Source: Sphingomonas sp.
GTDB taxonomy: Bacteria; Pseudomonadota; Alphaproteobacteria; Sphingomonadales; Sphingomonadaceae
Direction of reading: 5' to 3'
Length of the DNA: 64,000 nucleotides
Assembly: GCA_025936675.1 (NCBI GenBank)
Contig: JAICSX010000009.1
Location: forward strand, 5,191-69,190
Shown here: positions 26,157-33,005 of the stretch, piece after piece
How the letters are laid out: every line of letters starts with the position of its first letter
How positions within the stretch are numbered: the first letter of the stretch is position 1
Made by a program: the position numbers and the translations under genes
Notes under the pieces: generated by a model
Databases searched by the model: none
The model's input: only the letters and a program-made list of their open reading frames with translations
What the model was told of the DNA's origin: nothing

Positions 26157-27509
26157 CTACTCAAGCTTGAACCGAACGAAGGCCATGGCGCCCGTCGGAT
26201 TATTGCCTCCATATGACGCCGAGATCGACTTCGGGACGAAGTTGACCGCGAACAGGCCGCCCGCGCCCAAGCTCAGGTGATCGGCAATGCGAAAGTCGCG
26301 GGCGCCCCCGATCGACACCTTGCCTACGCGATAAGCGGGACCGTTCTCGAGGCTGGCGACGAGCTCGCGGTTTTCGGTGATCTCGCCGCGACTGAAGAGG
26401 GTCCAGCCAGAGTGCTTCAACGACGCCTCGGCGACATAGGCATCGTCATTGTGATGCTCCTGCGTCTTCCGGCCCCACGCCAGCGTTCCGGCGAATTTCC
26501 ATCCGGGCGCGAGGTCATTGGCATAGAGCGCGCTCGCCGACAGCCTTTTCTGGTCGACGCCTGGCTCGAGCTGTTCCGGATCCTTGAACCTGCCCCAACT
26601 CCCTTGGAGCGCGAGCGTCCGCGTCAGGTTCCACGACAAGCGGATCGAGGTCGAATCCAGCGGCCCGGTCTCAATGTTCCAGCGATGCTGGTCCGGCTCG
26701 CGCCCGTTGAACCGGCTGATTTCGAACTTCACGCGATCCGCGACGAACCCGGCCGTCACCACGCCGAAGCTGATGTGCGTCGAGTCCAGCCAATGGTGGC
26801 TGATCGGCGCTTCGGGCGACTCCATGATGCTTTGGCGGTGCATGAATGAGGGCGGACCGAACGCCGGCTCTCCGGGCAAGCCGCCGTAGAGAAAAATGCT
26901 GCCGTTCCTGCCAACATTCTGCGATGCCGAAGCCGACAGCTCCATGAAGAAGTCGTGCGGATGTTGACGGTCGATCAGCCGGTCACGGCCGTTTGCCGTC
27001 TCCCCGCTGGCGAGCAGCATCGGGTAGCCCCTGGGCCCCATCAGCGGATCGGGGCTGACCATCGCCTTGAACTGCACCGCCCCATTGCCGAGCGGGTGCT
27101 GCGCCATGCCCATCAGCATGCCACTTGCGAACGCCTTGTCGTCGCCGCGCGGTCGCGACTGGTGGTCGTACACGAGGTTCAGCGTGCCATTGGCCATCAG
27201 CATCCACTCGCCGGCCATGAGCATTGGGCCGCTCATCGGCGCGCTATTGTCCGGCTGCCACGCCGTTCCGGAGCTTTCACGCTGCGCAGGATACGGCCCG
27301 AGCGCTGCGCTCATCTTCATGGCATGATCCGGGTTGCTCATCTCCATGCCGGGCATGTTCGCCATCGGCTGGGCGGCCGCCGGCGCAGTTTGCGCCTTGG
27401 GCTTCCCCTTCTGCGGCGCAGCCATGCCCGGCATGTTGATGGGCATGGACTGGGCGAGCGCAGGGGCACCGACGGCGGCGAGAGCGGCGGCAACCACACG
27501 GGTGAACAC
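26157..27509 (-). CDS. Met-rich outer-membrane protein, metal-resistance associated
   Basis: A 450-residue exported protein. After a signal peptide ending near APALAQ comes a low-complexity stretch rich in Met, Pro and Ala with repeated MPGM motifs and His residues (about 20-75). This resembles the copper-binding N-terminus of PcoB/CopB-type proteins. The rest alternates polar and hydrophobic residues, ends in a hydrophobic-aromatic strand (AFVRFKLE) and contains a distinctive DRQHPHDFFMEL, all consistent with a beta-barrel. The GTG start has GAGGAG six bases upstream. It is 10 bases downstream of the Grx-MauE gene, in what looks like one metal-induced operon. Ligand identity (copper likely) is inferred. 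Confidence 0.75.
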   Translation of the reverse strand: MFTRVVAAALAAVGAPALAQSMPINMPGMAAPQKGKPKAQTAPAAAQPMANMPGMEMSNPDHAMKMSAALGPYPAQRESSGTAWQPDNSAPMSGPMLMAGEWMLMANGTLNLVYDHQSRPRGDDKAFASGMLMGMAQHPLGNGAVQFKAMVSPDPLMGPRGYPMLLASGETANGRDRLIDRQHPHDFFMELSASASQNVGRNGSIFLYGGLPGEPAFGPPSFMHRQSIMESPEAPISHHWLDSTHISFGVVTAGFVADRVKFEISRFNGREPDQHRWNIETGPLDSTSIRLSWNLTRTLALQGSWGRFKDPEQLEPGVDQKRLSASALYANDLAPGWKFAGTLAWGRKTQEHHNDDAYVAEASLKHSGWTLFSRGEITENRELVASLENGPAYRVGKVSIGGARDFRIADHLSLGAGGLFAVNFVPKSISASYGGNNPTGAMAFVRFKLE

Positions 27510-27519
27510 TGGCTGCTCC

Positions 27520-28293
27520 TCACATGCCCAACGAGGCGTCTATGGCCATCCACACGGCCATTGCGATCATCATCAAATTCTCGATCAATGAGATGAACCC
27601 GAGTGGAACGTTGCTCGACCCGCCGACGCACGCGCATTTAAGTTCGCGCTTGTCGACGTAGACGGCTTTGAGCACGGAGATCGCACCGATGCTTCCGATA
27701 AACAGCGCGATGGGAGCCGACAGCCAGGTCAGCGCGCCCGCCATCATCAGCACACCGGCAAGCGCCTCGGCATAGGGATAGATGTGGCTGTACGGTACCC
27801 ACCGCCGCGCCAGCAAGTCGTAGTTCAGGAACATCGCCGAGAATTTGTCGACGTCCTGCAGCTTGAGCATCGCCAGCACGACCATTGAGAAGGCGATGAA
27901 CCACTGAAGAGCCCTCGCGGTCAGCAGCGTGCCCGTAACGGCATAGCTCGCCGCCACAGCAGCGAGCGCCGTCAGCGTGAACAGGACGATCACCGGTCTG
28001 TAGGAGGCCGCTTTCGGGTCGTGGACCCGCTTGCCGAGGAAGCGACGGAGGTCATCGTAGCCGCCGACTCTTGTGCCGCCGATGAATACCTGCGGCGTGG
28101 TCGGGACATGATGCTTCGCCTTGAAGACGTCGGTCTCCGTGCGCGTCGTCAGGTGCCGGTCTTCGACATCGTAGCCCGACCGCTTGAGCAGGTCCCTCGC
28201 CTTGAGTCCCCACGGGCAGACATGCCCGGGCATGACCATCCGGTAGAGTACAGCCTTCCTGGGCGTTTGCGGGTGATTGGAAAGGTCCGACAC
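27520..28293 (-). CDS. Glutaredoxin-MauE/DoxX-like membrane fusion protein
   Basis: A 257-residue fusion. Residues 13-88 form a glutaredoxin domain with a single active-site cysteine (C26 in HVCPWG), the cis-Pro loop PTTPQVFIGG and GGYDDL. From about 100 are four membrane helices of the MauE/methylamine-utilisation type, with the paired cysteines of ELKCACVGG near residue 225. The arrangement suggests thiol-based electron transfer across or within the membrane. It is divergent from a MerR-type regulator and under a MerR-type promoter (28324-28354), and precedes the Met-rich protein. The GTG start has AAGGAG six bases upstream. The actual substrate is unknown. Confidence 0.82.
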   Translation of the reverse strand: MSDLSNHPQTPRKAVLYRMVMPGHVCPWGLKARDLLKRSGYDVEDRHLTTRTETDVFKAKHHVPTTPQVFIGGTRVGGYDDLRRFLGKRVHDPKAASYRPVIVLFTLTALAAVAASYAVTGTLLTARALQWFIAFSMVVLAMLKLQDVDKFSAMFLNYDLLARRWVPYSHIYPYAEALAGVLMMAGALTWLSAPIALFIGSIGAISVLKAVYVDKRELKCACVGGSSNVPLGFISLIENLMMIAMAVWMAIDASLGM

Positions 28294-28323
28294 TTGACAC
28301 TCCTTGTGAACTGGCCGGCGCTG

Positions 28324-28354
28324 ATATAGCGTCCGTACTATGGTACAGAGTCAA
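28324..28354 (-). promoter_or_regulatory. MerR-type promoter/operator with 19-bp spacer
   Basis: For the minus-strand Grx-MauE gene, TTGACT (-35, 28349-28354) and CTATAT (-10, 28324-28329) are separated by exactly 19 bases. Within the spacer, TCTGTAC and GTACGGA form an inverted repeat around CATA with one mismatch. This over-long spacer with a centred GTAC dyad is the signature of promoters activated by DNA distortion by MerR-family proteins. The regulator's own ATG (28340) lies inside the operator. Confidence 0.85.
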
Positions 28355-28744
28355 GGGGTCCAGTCGCTCACCATCGGGAAGCTCGCTGCTGCGGGCGGCG
28401 CGGGAGTCGAGACGATCCGATTCTATCAGCGCAGAGGCCTCCTTCAGACGCCAACGCGCCACGAAGGAATCCGACGCTATGGCAGCGATGACCTCCGCCG
28501 CCTCCGCTTCATCAAGCAGGCGCAGGGCGCGGGCTTCACACTGGAAGAAATCAAGGAGCTGTTGGACCTCGACGCGAGCGATGACCGGGCGCGAGCGCGC
28601 GAGCTCGCCAATAAGCGCATTGAAATTCTCGACGTGAAGATCGCCGAACTCCAGCAGGCCCGCGACGCCCTCAAGCGGTTGGCGCGGCAATGCGGATCAG
28701 GGGCCGCTGGCCCTTGCCCGATCCTCAAGTCATTTGATGTCTGA
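28340..28744 (+). CDS. MerR-family metal-responsive regulator, CueR-like metal loop
   Basis: A 134-residue MerR-family activator: helix-turn-helix at about 10-50 (LTIGKLAAAGGAGVETIRFYQRRGLL is split here into the usual TIG-K-LA and ETIRFYQRRG motifs), a dimerisation helix, and a C-terminal metal loop with C118 and C126 (C-x7-C). C-x7-C is the CueR spacing; MerR itself has C-x8-C plus a third cysteine, absent here. This favours Cu(I)/Ag(I)/Au(I) over Hg(II), but it is inference. The ATG lies inside the operator, and a TATAGC hexamer (28325-28330) precedes it by nine bases, so the mRNA may be nearly leaderless and tightly autoregulated. Confidence 0.87.
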   Translation: MVQSQGVQSLTIGKLAAAGGAGVETIRFYQRRGLLQTPTRHEGIRRYGSDDLRRLRFIKQAQGAGFTLEEIKELLDLDASDDRARARELANKRIEILDVKIAELQQARDALKRLARQCGSGAAGPCPILKSFDV

Positions 28745-28786
28745 CTCCAAATGCGTGGTTCGACCGAAGCCAATTAGCTGATCCTT

Positions 28787-29101
28787 TTACTCTGCGGTCG
28801 CTCGACCGCGGGTGTTCCGCGCCCAGTCCGGCGCGCTCTCGATGCTGAGCCAATTCCACACGAGGGCAAACACGAGTCCGAAGAGCGCGCCGATCGTAAA
28901 GGTCAGCAGAACCAGCGTGATCGCTGTAGTCGCGGAATAAGGAGCGAGCACGTACTTCAGTTCGATGAAGTGTAGTTGCAGGATGAAGTCCAATACCGGC
29001 TTCGCCCAGCCGACGCCGACAAGGGTCACCCAGATGACGTGCCAGAGACCGACAACCGAACCGACAGCGATAGCGCATTTATTCGGATTGATGTGGCGCA
29101 T
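28787..29101 (-). CDS. Two-helix membrane protein of unknown function (DUF5676-like)
   Basis: A 104-residue protein with two clear membrane helices (about 9-32 and 62-88) and short polar ends. The pattern of an initial NPNKCAIAVGSVVGLW and a final GLVFALVWNWL resembles small DUF5676-type membrane proteins, though this was not verified. It starts 29 bases after the universal stress protein stop on the same strand and is probably co-transcribed. GGAG lies seven bases before the ATG at 29101. No function can be given. Confidence 0.7.
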   Translation of the reverse strand: MRHINPNKCAIAVGSVVGLWHVIWVTLVGVGWAKPVLDFILQLHFIELKYVLAPYSATTAITLVLLTFTIGALFGLVFALVWNWLSIESAPDWARNTRGRATAE

Positions 29102-29130
29102 GACTTTTCTCCGTGTTCGCGGCGCTGCAT

Positions 29131-30018
29131 CTAGTGACCAAGCACCAGGGTGACCGGGCAGGTGCGCAGGAGCGCGCGCGTCACGCCGCCGAACAGGAAT
29201 TCGCCAGCGCGGCTGTGACTGTAGCCGCCCATGACGACATATTGGGCGCGATAAAGACGAGCATACTCGGCTAGATCGTCCGCGAAGTCGTTCCCGACCG
29301 CACGGACATCGAGTTCGGCGGAAACGCCGTGACGTGAGAGATATTCGAGCAACCGCGTGTCCGGGAAACTGGTGTCCTTGTCCTCGGTGAACCGGATCAC
29401 ACGCACCTGCGAGGCCATCCGCAACATCCCGATGGAGTTTCGGACCGCGTTGGCAGCCTCGATGCTGCCGTTCCAGGCGATGACTGCAGTGCCAAAAGGA
29501 TCGAGGCTTACGAGTCCGTCGCCGGGAATGCACAGAAGTGTGCGAGTGCTGCAGACGAGCGCGCCGAGGAGGCTGGGGCCGGTGCGGCTGAACTCATGCC
29601 ATTCGGGCTGGCGTCCAATGAAGGCGATATCGGCAAATGCTGCATTCTTCAGCAGCTCGGGAAGGGTGGGCGAGGTCGTCACCTCGTAACTCCAGCTTAC
29701 GTCTTCCTTGTTGAGGTGCTCTTCCAGCTCGCTTCTAACTTTCGCCGCGTGCTCTTCGAGCGCCTCGACGATCTCACCGCTGACGAATGTCCCGCCGTAA
29801 GTGTCGATGACCGTGTAGGCTTCCATTGGAATGATCTGCAGCAGCTGCAGGTGCGCTGAACATGAACGCGCCAATGAAAGCGCAGTCTGTAACCTCCCCA
29901 TCAGTCCATTGTCATCGTGAACGACGAAGAGGATGGATTTGACGGAGGCGCTCTCTGACTCTTGAATAGCCCCGATTTTCGGCTGCGGTTCCATCACAAG
30001 CTGGTTCGCGCTTTCCAT
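29131..30018 (-). CDS. Universal stress protein, two UspA-like domains
   Basis: A 295-residue cytoplasmic protein with tandem Usp folds. The first (about 27-155) is degenerate; the second (about 175-295) ends in YVVMGGYSHSRAGEFLFGGVTRALL, the usual ATP-binding G-2x-G-9x-G(S/T)-like region, followed by a TCPVTLVLGH end. Such proteins aid survival in starvation, redox or oxygen stress. The ATG at 30018 has GGAGAA seven bases upstream and is preferred to upstream in-frame Met codons. A FixJ-like motif lies 90-105 bases upstream (30108-30123), shared with the divergent lipoprotein gene. Confidence 0.9.
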   Translation of the reverse strand: MESANQLVMEPQPKIGAIQESESASVKSILFVVHDDNGLMGRLQTALSLARSCSAHLQLLQIIPMEAYTVIDTYGGTFVSGEIVEALEEHAAKVRSELEEHLNKEDVSWSYEVTTSPTLPELLKNAAFADIAFIGRQPEWHEFSRTGPSLLGALVCSTRTLLCIPGDGLVSLDPFGTAVIAWNGSIEAANAVRNSIGMLRMASQVRVIRFTEDKDTSFPDTRLLEYLSRHGVSAELDVRAVGNDFADDLAEYARLYRAQYVVMGGYSHSRAGEFLFGGVTRALLRTCPVTLVLGH

Positions 30019-30107
30019 GATCGTTCTCCGATGATGATGAATGATCATCAACCGGAGCGCAGGTGCGCGAAATACGGAGTTTCACCTAAACAAAGCGGTG
30101 CCTCATC

Positions 30108-30123
30108 TACGCAACACTGCGTA
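30108..30123. promoter_or_regulatory. TACGCA-N4-TGCGTA motif, site 1
   Basis: TACGCAACACTGCGTA is a perfect 6-4-6 inverted repeat between the divergent universal stress protein (start 30018) and lipoprotein (start 30185) genes. The same arrangement recurs at 31549, 32568 and 35019. Proposed binding site of the neighbouring FixJ-type regulator. Confidence 0.55.
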
Positions 30124-30184
30124 TTCGAGCGGCAAAATGGGCCTTCTAAAGTTCGGCAAAGAGAGAATTTGGAAGGAAAGCGTC

Positions 30185-30775
30185 ATGCCATCGATGCAAA
30201 TGATCCGCACAGCGGCAATTGCTCTTGGAGCAGCGGCGCTTTCGTCATGTACGACGATGCCGGCGACACCATACCAACCCTACCGCGCCTATTCAGCCGG
30301 CGGGGTACACGGCGGCTATTCGGAACAGCAGCTAGCTCCAGACCGCTACGTCGTCCGCTTCCACGGCAATGCACTGACCCCGCGAGACCGCGTCGAGGGA
30401 TACATGCTCTATAGAGCCGCTGACCTCACCGTGCAGCGCGGGTTTGACTGGTTCATGGTCGTGGATCGGAATACCGAGCACAATGTCCGTACGATCGTTC
30501 GCCCCGATCCGTTCTACAGACCTTGGTACGGCCTCGGCTATGAGGCGTGGCGACCCAACTGGAACGTCTATGTGCCCGGCCACGGCTGGAACAGCATCTA
30601 TGGTGGCGATCTCTCAGCCACTGCCGAATTCGACGTGCGGCACATCGAAACATTCGAAACGACAGCCGAAATCCAGATGGGAAAGGCGCCGATGCCGGCA
30701 AATGAACCACGCGCGATCGACGCGCGGAAGGTGATGGCCGACCTCGGTCCGACCGTCGAGCGACCGAAATCCTAA
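30185..30775 (+). CDS. CC0125/CC1285-family lipoprotein
   Basis: A 196-residue lipoprotein: a short basic start, hydrophobic core and lipobox LSSC at about residues 18-21. The mature part carries segments typical of the alphaproteobacterial CC0125/CC1285 family: GGYSEQQLAPDRYVVRFHGN, then LYRAADLTVQRGFDWFMVVDR. The function of the family is unknown; an envelope stress link is plausible from context. The ATG at 30185 follows AAGGAAAG and starts the signal peptide cleanly, so the longer open frame upstream is not used. It is convergent with a PPOX gene. Confidence 0.85.
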   Translation: MPSMQMIRTAAIALGAAALSSCTTMPATPYQPYRAYSAGGVHGGYSEQQLAPDRYVVRFHGNALTPRDRVEGYMLYRAADLTVQRGFDWFMVVDRNTEHNVRTIVRPDPFYRPWYGLGYEAWRPNWNVYVPGHGWNSIYGGDLSATAEFDVRHIETFETTAEIQMGKAPMPANEPRAIDARKVMADLGPTVERPKS

Positions 30776-30791
30776 CGCTTATCTCGGACGT

Positions 30792-31268
30792 TCACGCGAC
30801 CGGCCCGGCCGCTTCGATGAGCCTTCCCTGGTCGTCGAGCGTGAATTGCTCGCGGTGCCCAATGCCTTGCGTGAAGTCGAGCACCGACACGTATTTGCAT
30901 CTAGCCCGCATAAACACGGCCTCACTGGCTTCAGGAATTAGTGATCCTGCCAGGTTGGCATGGCGTTGCATAAGTTGTTGCCACGCCTCCTGTCGCTCAG
31001 CTTCGTCCGCGATTTCTGTTGCGTGCGCTCCGGCGTAGACGGCCTGCAGGTTCGCCAGCTCGAGCGGTTCCGAGGCAACCGCAATCGATATTCGGTCATC
31101 ATGCTGAATATTGGCCCACTTCTGGCCGGTTCGATAAATCAGGAAAATGATGTCGAAGCCGCGATTGGTGTAGCCAACAATCGTGGTCTGCGGCCAGCCA
31201 TCTGGCCTGACCGTCGAGATCGCCATGGTCTGGTGGGCATTGAGGATCTGGATTGCGATATGTTCCAC
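30792..31268 (-). CDS. Pyridoxamine 5'-phosphate oxidase-family flavin-binding protein
   Basis: A 158-residue split-barrel protein of the PPOX/FMN-binding fold, with the N-terminal strand pattern NAHQTMAISTVRPDGWPQTTIVGY and a WANIQHDDRISIAV segment. It is related to the product of the 35070 gene but diverged. Whether it binds FMN, F420-like cofactors or heme cannot be told; many are small redox or stress proteins. The GTG at 31268 is selected because GAGGAG lies six bases upstream. It sits 70 bases downstream of the small gene at 31339-31512 and may share its promoter. Confidence 0.83.
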   Translation of the reverse strand: MEHIAIQILNAHQTMAISTVRPDGWPQTTIVGYTNRGFDIIFLIYRTGQKWANIQHDDRISIAVASEPLELANLQAVYAGAHATEIADEAERQEAWQQLMQRHANLAGSLIPEASEAVFMRARCKYVSVLDFTQGIGHREQFTLDDQGRLIEAAGPVA

Positions 31269-31338
31269 ACGAATCTCCTCATCACGCGCGACACCGCATT
31301 GCGCTGGAACGCCGAATCGCTGCAATCATCTATGCGGT

Positions 31339-31512
31339 TCAGTTGATCTCGTCAGGCATGGGAGGAGCCAGCGCATCCATGCGACATCGTAATTGGTAAG
31401 CTGCTGCGAGCTCCTCATGCCGCTCGCGAGCTACTGCGCAACTGGCCGCCCGGGCCGCCTCCTCCTCGTCGAAAATGCGCCTGAGGTAATAGGCTCTGTC
31501 ATTCGCATCCAT
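31339..31512 (-). CDS. Small hypothetical helical protein (57 aa)
   Basis: A short, charged, predicted-helical protein (DEEEAARAASCAVARERHEELAAAY) with no signal or membrane segment. It resembles small unannotated sphingomonad proteins, from memory. Two starts are possible: ATG at 31512, used here because the regulatory motif at 31549-31564 then lies 36 bases upstream as at sister promoters, or ATG at 31548, which directly abuts that motif and lacks a ribosome-binding site. Likely regulated with the PPOX gene downstream. Function unknown. Confidence 0.55.
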   Translation of the reverse strand: MDANDRAYYLRRIFDEEEAARAASCAVARERHEELAAAYQLRCRMDALAPPMPDEIN

Positions 31513-31548
31513 GATGCTGACAACAGCAGTAAGTGCGCTCGAACGCAT

Positions 31549-31564
31549 TACGTATTCTTACGCA
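31549..31564. promoter_or_regulatory. TACGCA-N4-TGCGTA motif, site 2 (variant)
   Basis: TACGTATTCTTACGCA keeps the 6-4-6 layout, with one departure from the symmetric consensus in the second half. It lies upstream of the small gene at 31512 and just after the L,D-transpeptidase stop. Confidence 0.42.
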
Positions 31565-31571
31565 GACGTTC

Positions 31572-32543
31572 TCACGTGCCGGACTCCAATATTGTGACGG
31601 GCGCCGCTGCGGTCCGTAGGGAATCCGGCGTGACGACGATCGTCATGCCTGGTGCAACGACCGCTGCAACGGCCTTCTTGAAGGCCTCGGGCGCTACGAA
31701 CCTCTGCCATTCAGTCGATGGCACCTGCTGATCGGAACTCGAGGTTCCCGACAATTGCAGCCGAACCCAATGCTGACCGTCAGCGTCGATGCTTCGAAGC
31801 GCATAAGCCCAGGTTCCAGTGACCGCACCTTTGATCGTAACCGGCGCTGACCCGATGATTACGCCGTTGCGCAATACGAGGGCCCGACGGTCACTGGCGC
31901 TCACAATCACCGAGACAGGGCCATTCGCGGACTTTTCGGGACTCCACGTCACGGCCGAATTGCCAACGGTGTCTGCTGGTCCTTCCGAAACGATGGCTGG
32001 TGCTGGTGCGACACGCGGCGCTGCTGCCACATTCGCGATGACGACGGTCATACCGAGCCTGGTGGATCCATAAAGGAGCTTTGCGAAGCCCGCGGGCATG
32101 CGGATGCACCCGTGGGACGCCGGATAGCCGGGAAGATGGCCAGCGTGCAGCGCAACCCCCTCCCAGGTGAGGCGCTCCATGTAGGGCATCGGCGCACTGT
32201 CGTATTTCGACGAGTAATGCTCGACCTGCTTCTGCAGGATCGTGAAGACACCTGTGGGAGTTTCCCGGCCGGATCGACCCGTGGACACGGTGGTCGCTCC
32301 AATCGGAATGCCGTTTCGATAGAGAACGGCGCGCTGGGTCTTCAAATTCACGATCAGGAGCATCGGCCCTTCGGGCGCGATTTGCGGCGCCCAGACATAT
32401 TGGCCCGCCTTGAGCTCTGCGACGATCTCAACGACCGAACCGAAGCTCATGTCCACCTGTTGCGCGAGGACGGGCGCCACTCCGGCAGTCGCCAAAGCAA
32501 TGGCGAGAAGCGTTGAACGCAGCATCATAGCAGCGGCAATCAT
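31572..32543 (-). CDS. L,D-transpeptidase (YkuD) with a degenerate second copy of the fold
   Basis: A 323-residue exported enzyme that forms 3-3 peptidoglycan cross-links or attaches proteins to the wall. After a signal peptide ending near VLAQ, the YkuD domain (about 50-185) carries HAGHLPGYPASHGCIRMP with the catalytic His and Cys. The C-terminal part (about 215-285) repeats the first strands of the domain (SVIVSASDRRALVLRNGVI matches LLIVNLKTQRAVLYRNGIP) without a catalytic Cys, so it looks like an inactive partial duplicate. The ATG at 32543 has GGGGA upstream. A FixJ-like motif sits 25-40 bases before the start. Confidence 0.88.
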   Translation of the reverse strand: MIAAAMMLRSTLLAIALATAGVAPVLAQQVDMSFGSVVEIVAELKAGQYVWAPQIAPEGPMLLIVNLKTQRAVLYRNGIPIGATTVSTGRSGRETPTGVFTILQKQVEHYSSKYDSAPMPYMERLTWEGVALHAGHLPGYPASHGCIRMPAGFAKLLYGSTRLGMTVVIANVAAAPRVAPAPAIVSEGPADTVGNSAVTWSPEKSANGPVSVIVSASDRRALVLRNGVIIGSAPVTIKGAVTGTWAYALRSIDADGQHWVRLQLSGTSSSDQQVPSTEWQRFVAPEAFKKAVAAVVAPGMTIVVTPDSLRTAAAPVTILESGT

Positions 32544-32567
32544 CCCGCTTCCCCTAGCGGGAGTCGT

Positions 32568-32583
32568 TACGCAGAATTCCGTA
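32568..32583. promoter_or_regulatory. TACGCA-N4-TGCGTA motif, site 3
   Basis: TACGCAGAATTCCGTA differs by one base from the perfect repeat at 30108. It lies in the 75-base divergent gap between the L,D-transpeptidase (32543) and the 32619 gene, 35 bases before the latter's ATG. Confidence 0.52.
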
Positions 32584-32618
32584 TTTGCCGCCGACCTAAC
32601 CTCGTCCACATCGTCAGA

Positions 32619-32966
32619 ATGCACTGGAGAACCATTCGCTTAGAGTTAGGAAGCACCGGAGAGTTTCCGGCTGGCTCCGTCAGCCGTGCCTTTCTGCTGA
32701 ATCTTCCGCTCGACGATTTCGATGTGGTGGATGCGGCCGCCTTGGCGCGGAGCCCATCTCAAGCGATCGCACGACGGCATTGGTCCACCGACCCGGACGA
32801 GCGCGGTCGGATTGTTTCATCCGGAGCCAATTGGGCGATGCGCTGCCGCGGCAAAGCCGACCGCGTGCTTCGATTTGACGGCACCCCAATGCGTCTGGGA
32901 CAACATGTTTCAGTGGTCGAGCCGGACGGGACAATTCTGCCACTTAGAATCGCTAGCGTCCGCTGA
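32619..32966 (+). CDS. Conserved hypothetical protein (115 aa)
   Basis: A soluble protein of 115 residues whose layout (hydrophobic-strand opening, LLNLPLDDFDVVD, RRHWSTDPDERGRIV, GANWAMRC, then RLGQHVSVVEPDGTILPLRI) recalls a small uncharacterised family found in rhizobia and sphingomonads. Composition suggests a mostly beta fold. It is divergent from the L,D-transpeptidase and lies 39 bases before fixL. The ATG at 32619 has no strong ribosome-binding site. No function is known to me. Confidence 0.65.
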   Translation: MHWRTIRLELGSTGEFPAGSVSRAFLLNLPLDDFDVVDAAALARSPSQAIARRHWSTDPDERGRIVSSGANWAMRCRGKADRVLRFDGTPMRLGQHVSVVEPDGTILPLRIASVR

Positions 32967-32993
32967 AGCTTTCGGCTCGGTCCATACGCTTGC

Positions 32994-32999
32994 TATACT
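32994..32999 (+). promoter_or_regulatory. Candidate -10 element for a leaderless fixL transcript
   Basis: TATACT ends seven bases before the fixL ATG (33006), which would place the transcription start at or next to the A of the ATG. No ribosome-binding site is seen. An inverted repeat CTGATC/GATCAG (32998-33014) spans the start codon. Confidence 0.4.
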
Positions 33000-33005
33000 G
33001 ATCAC

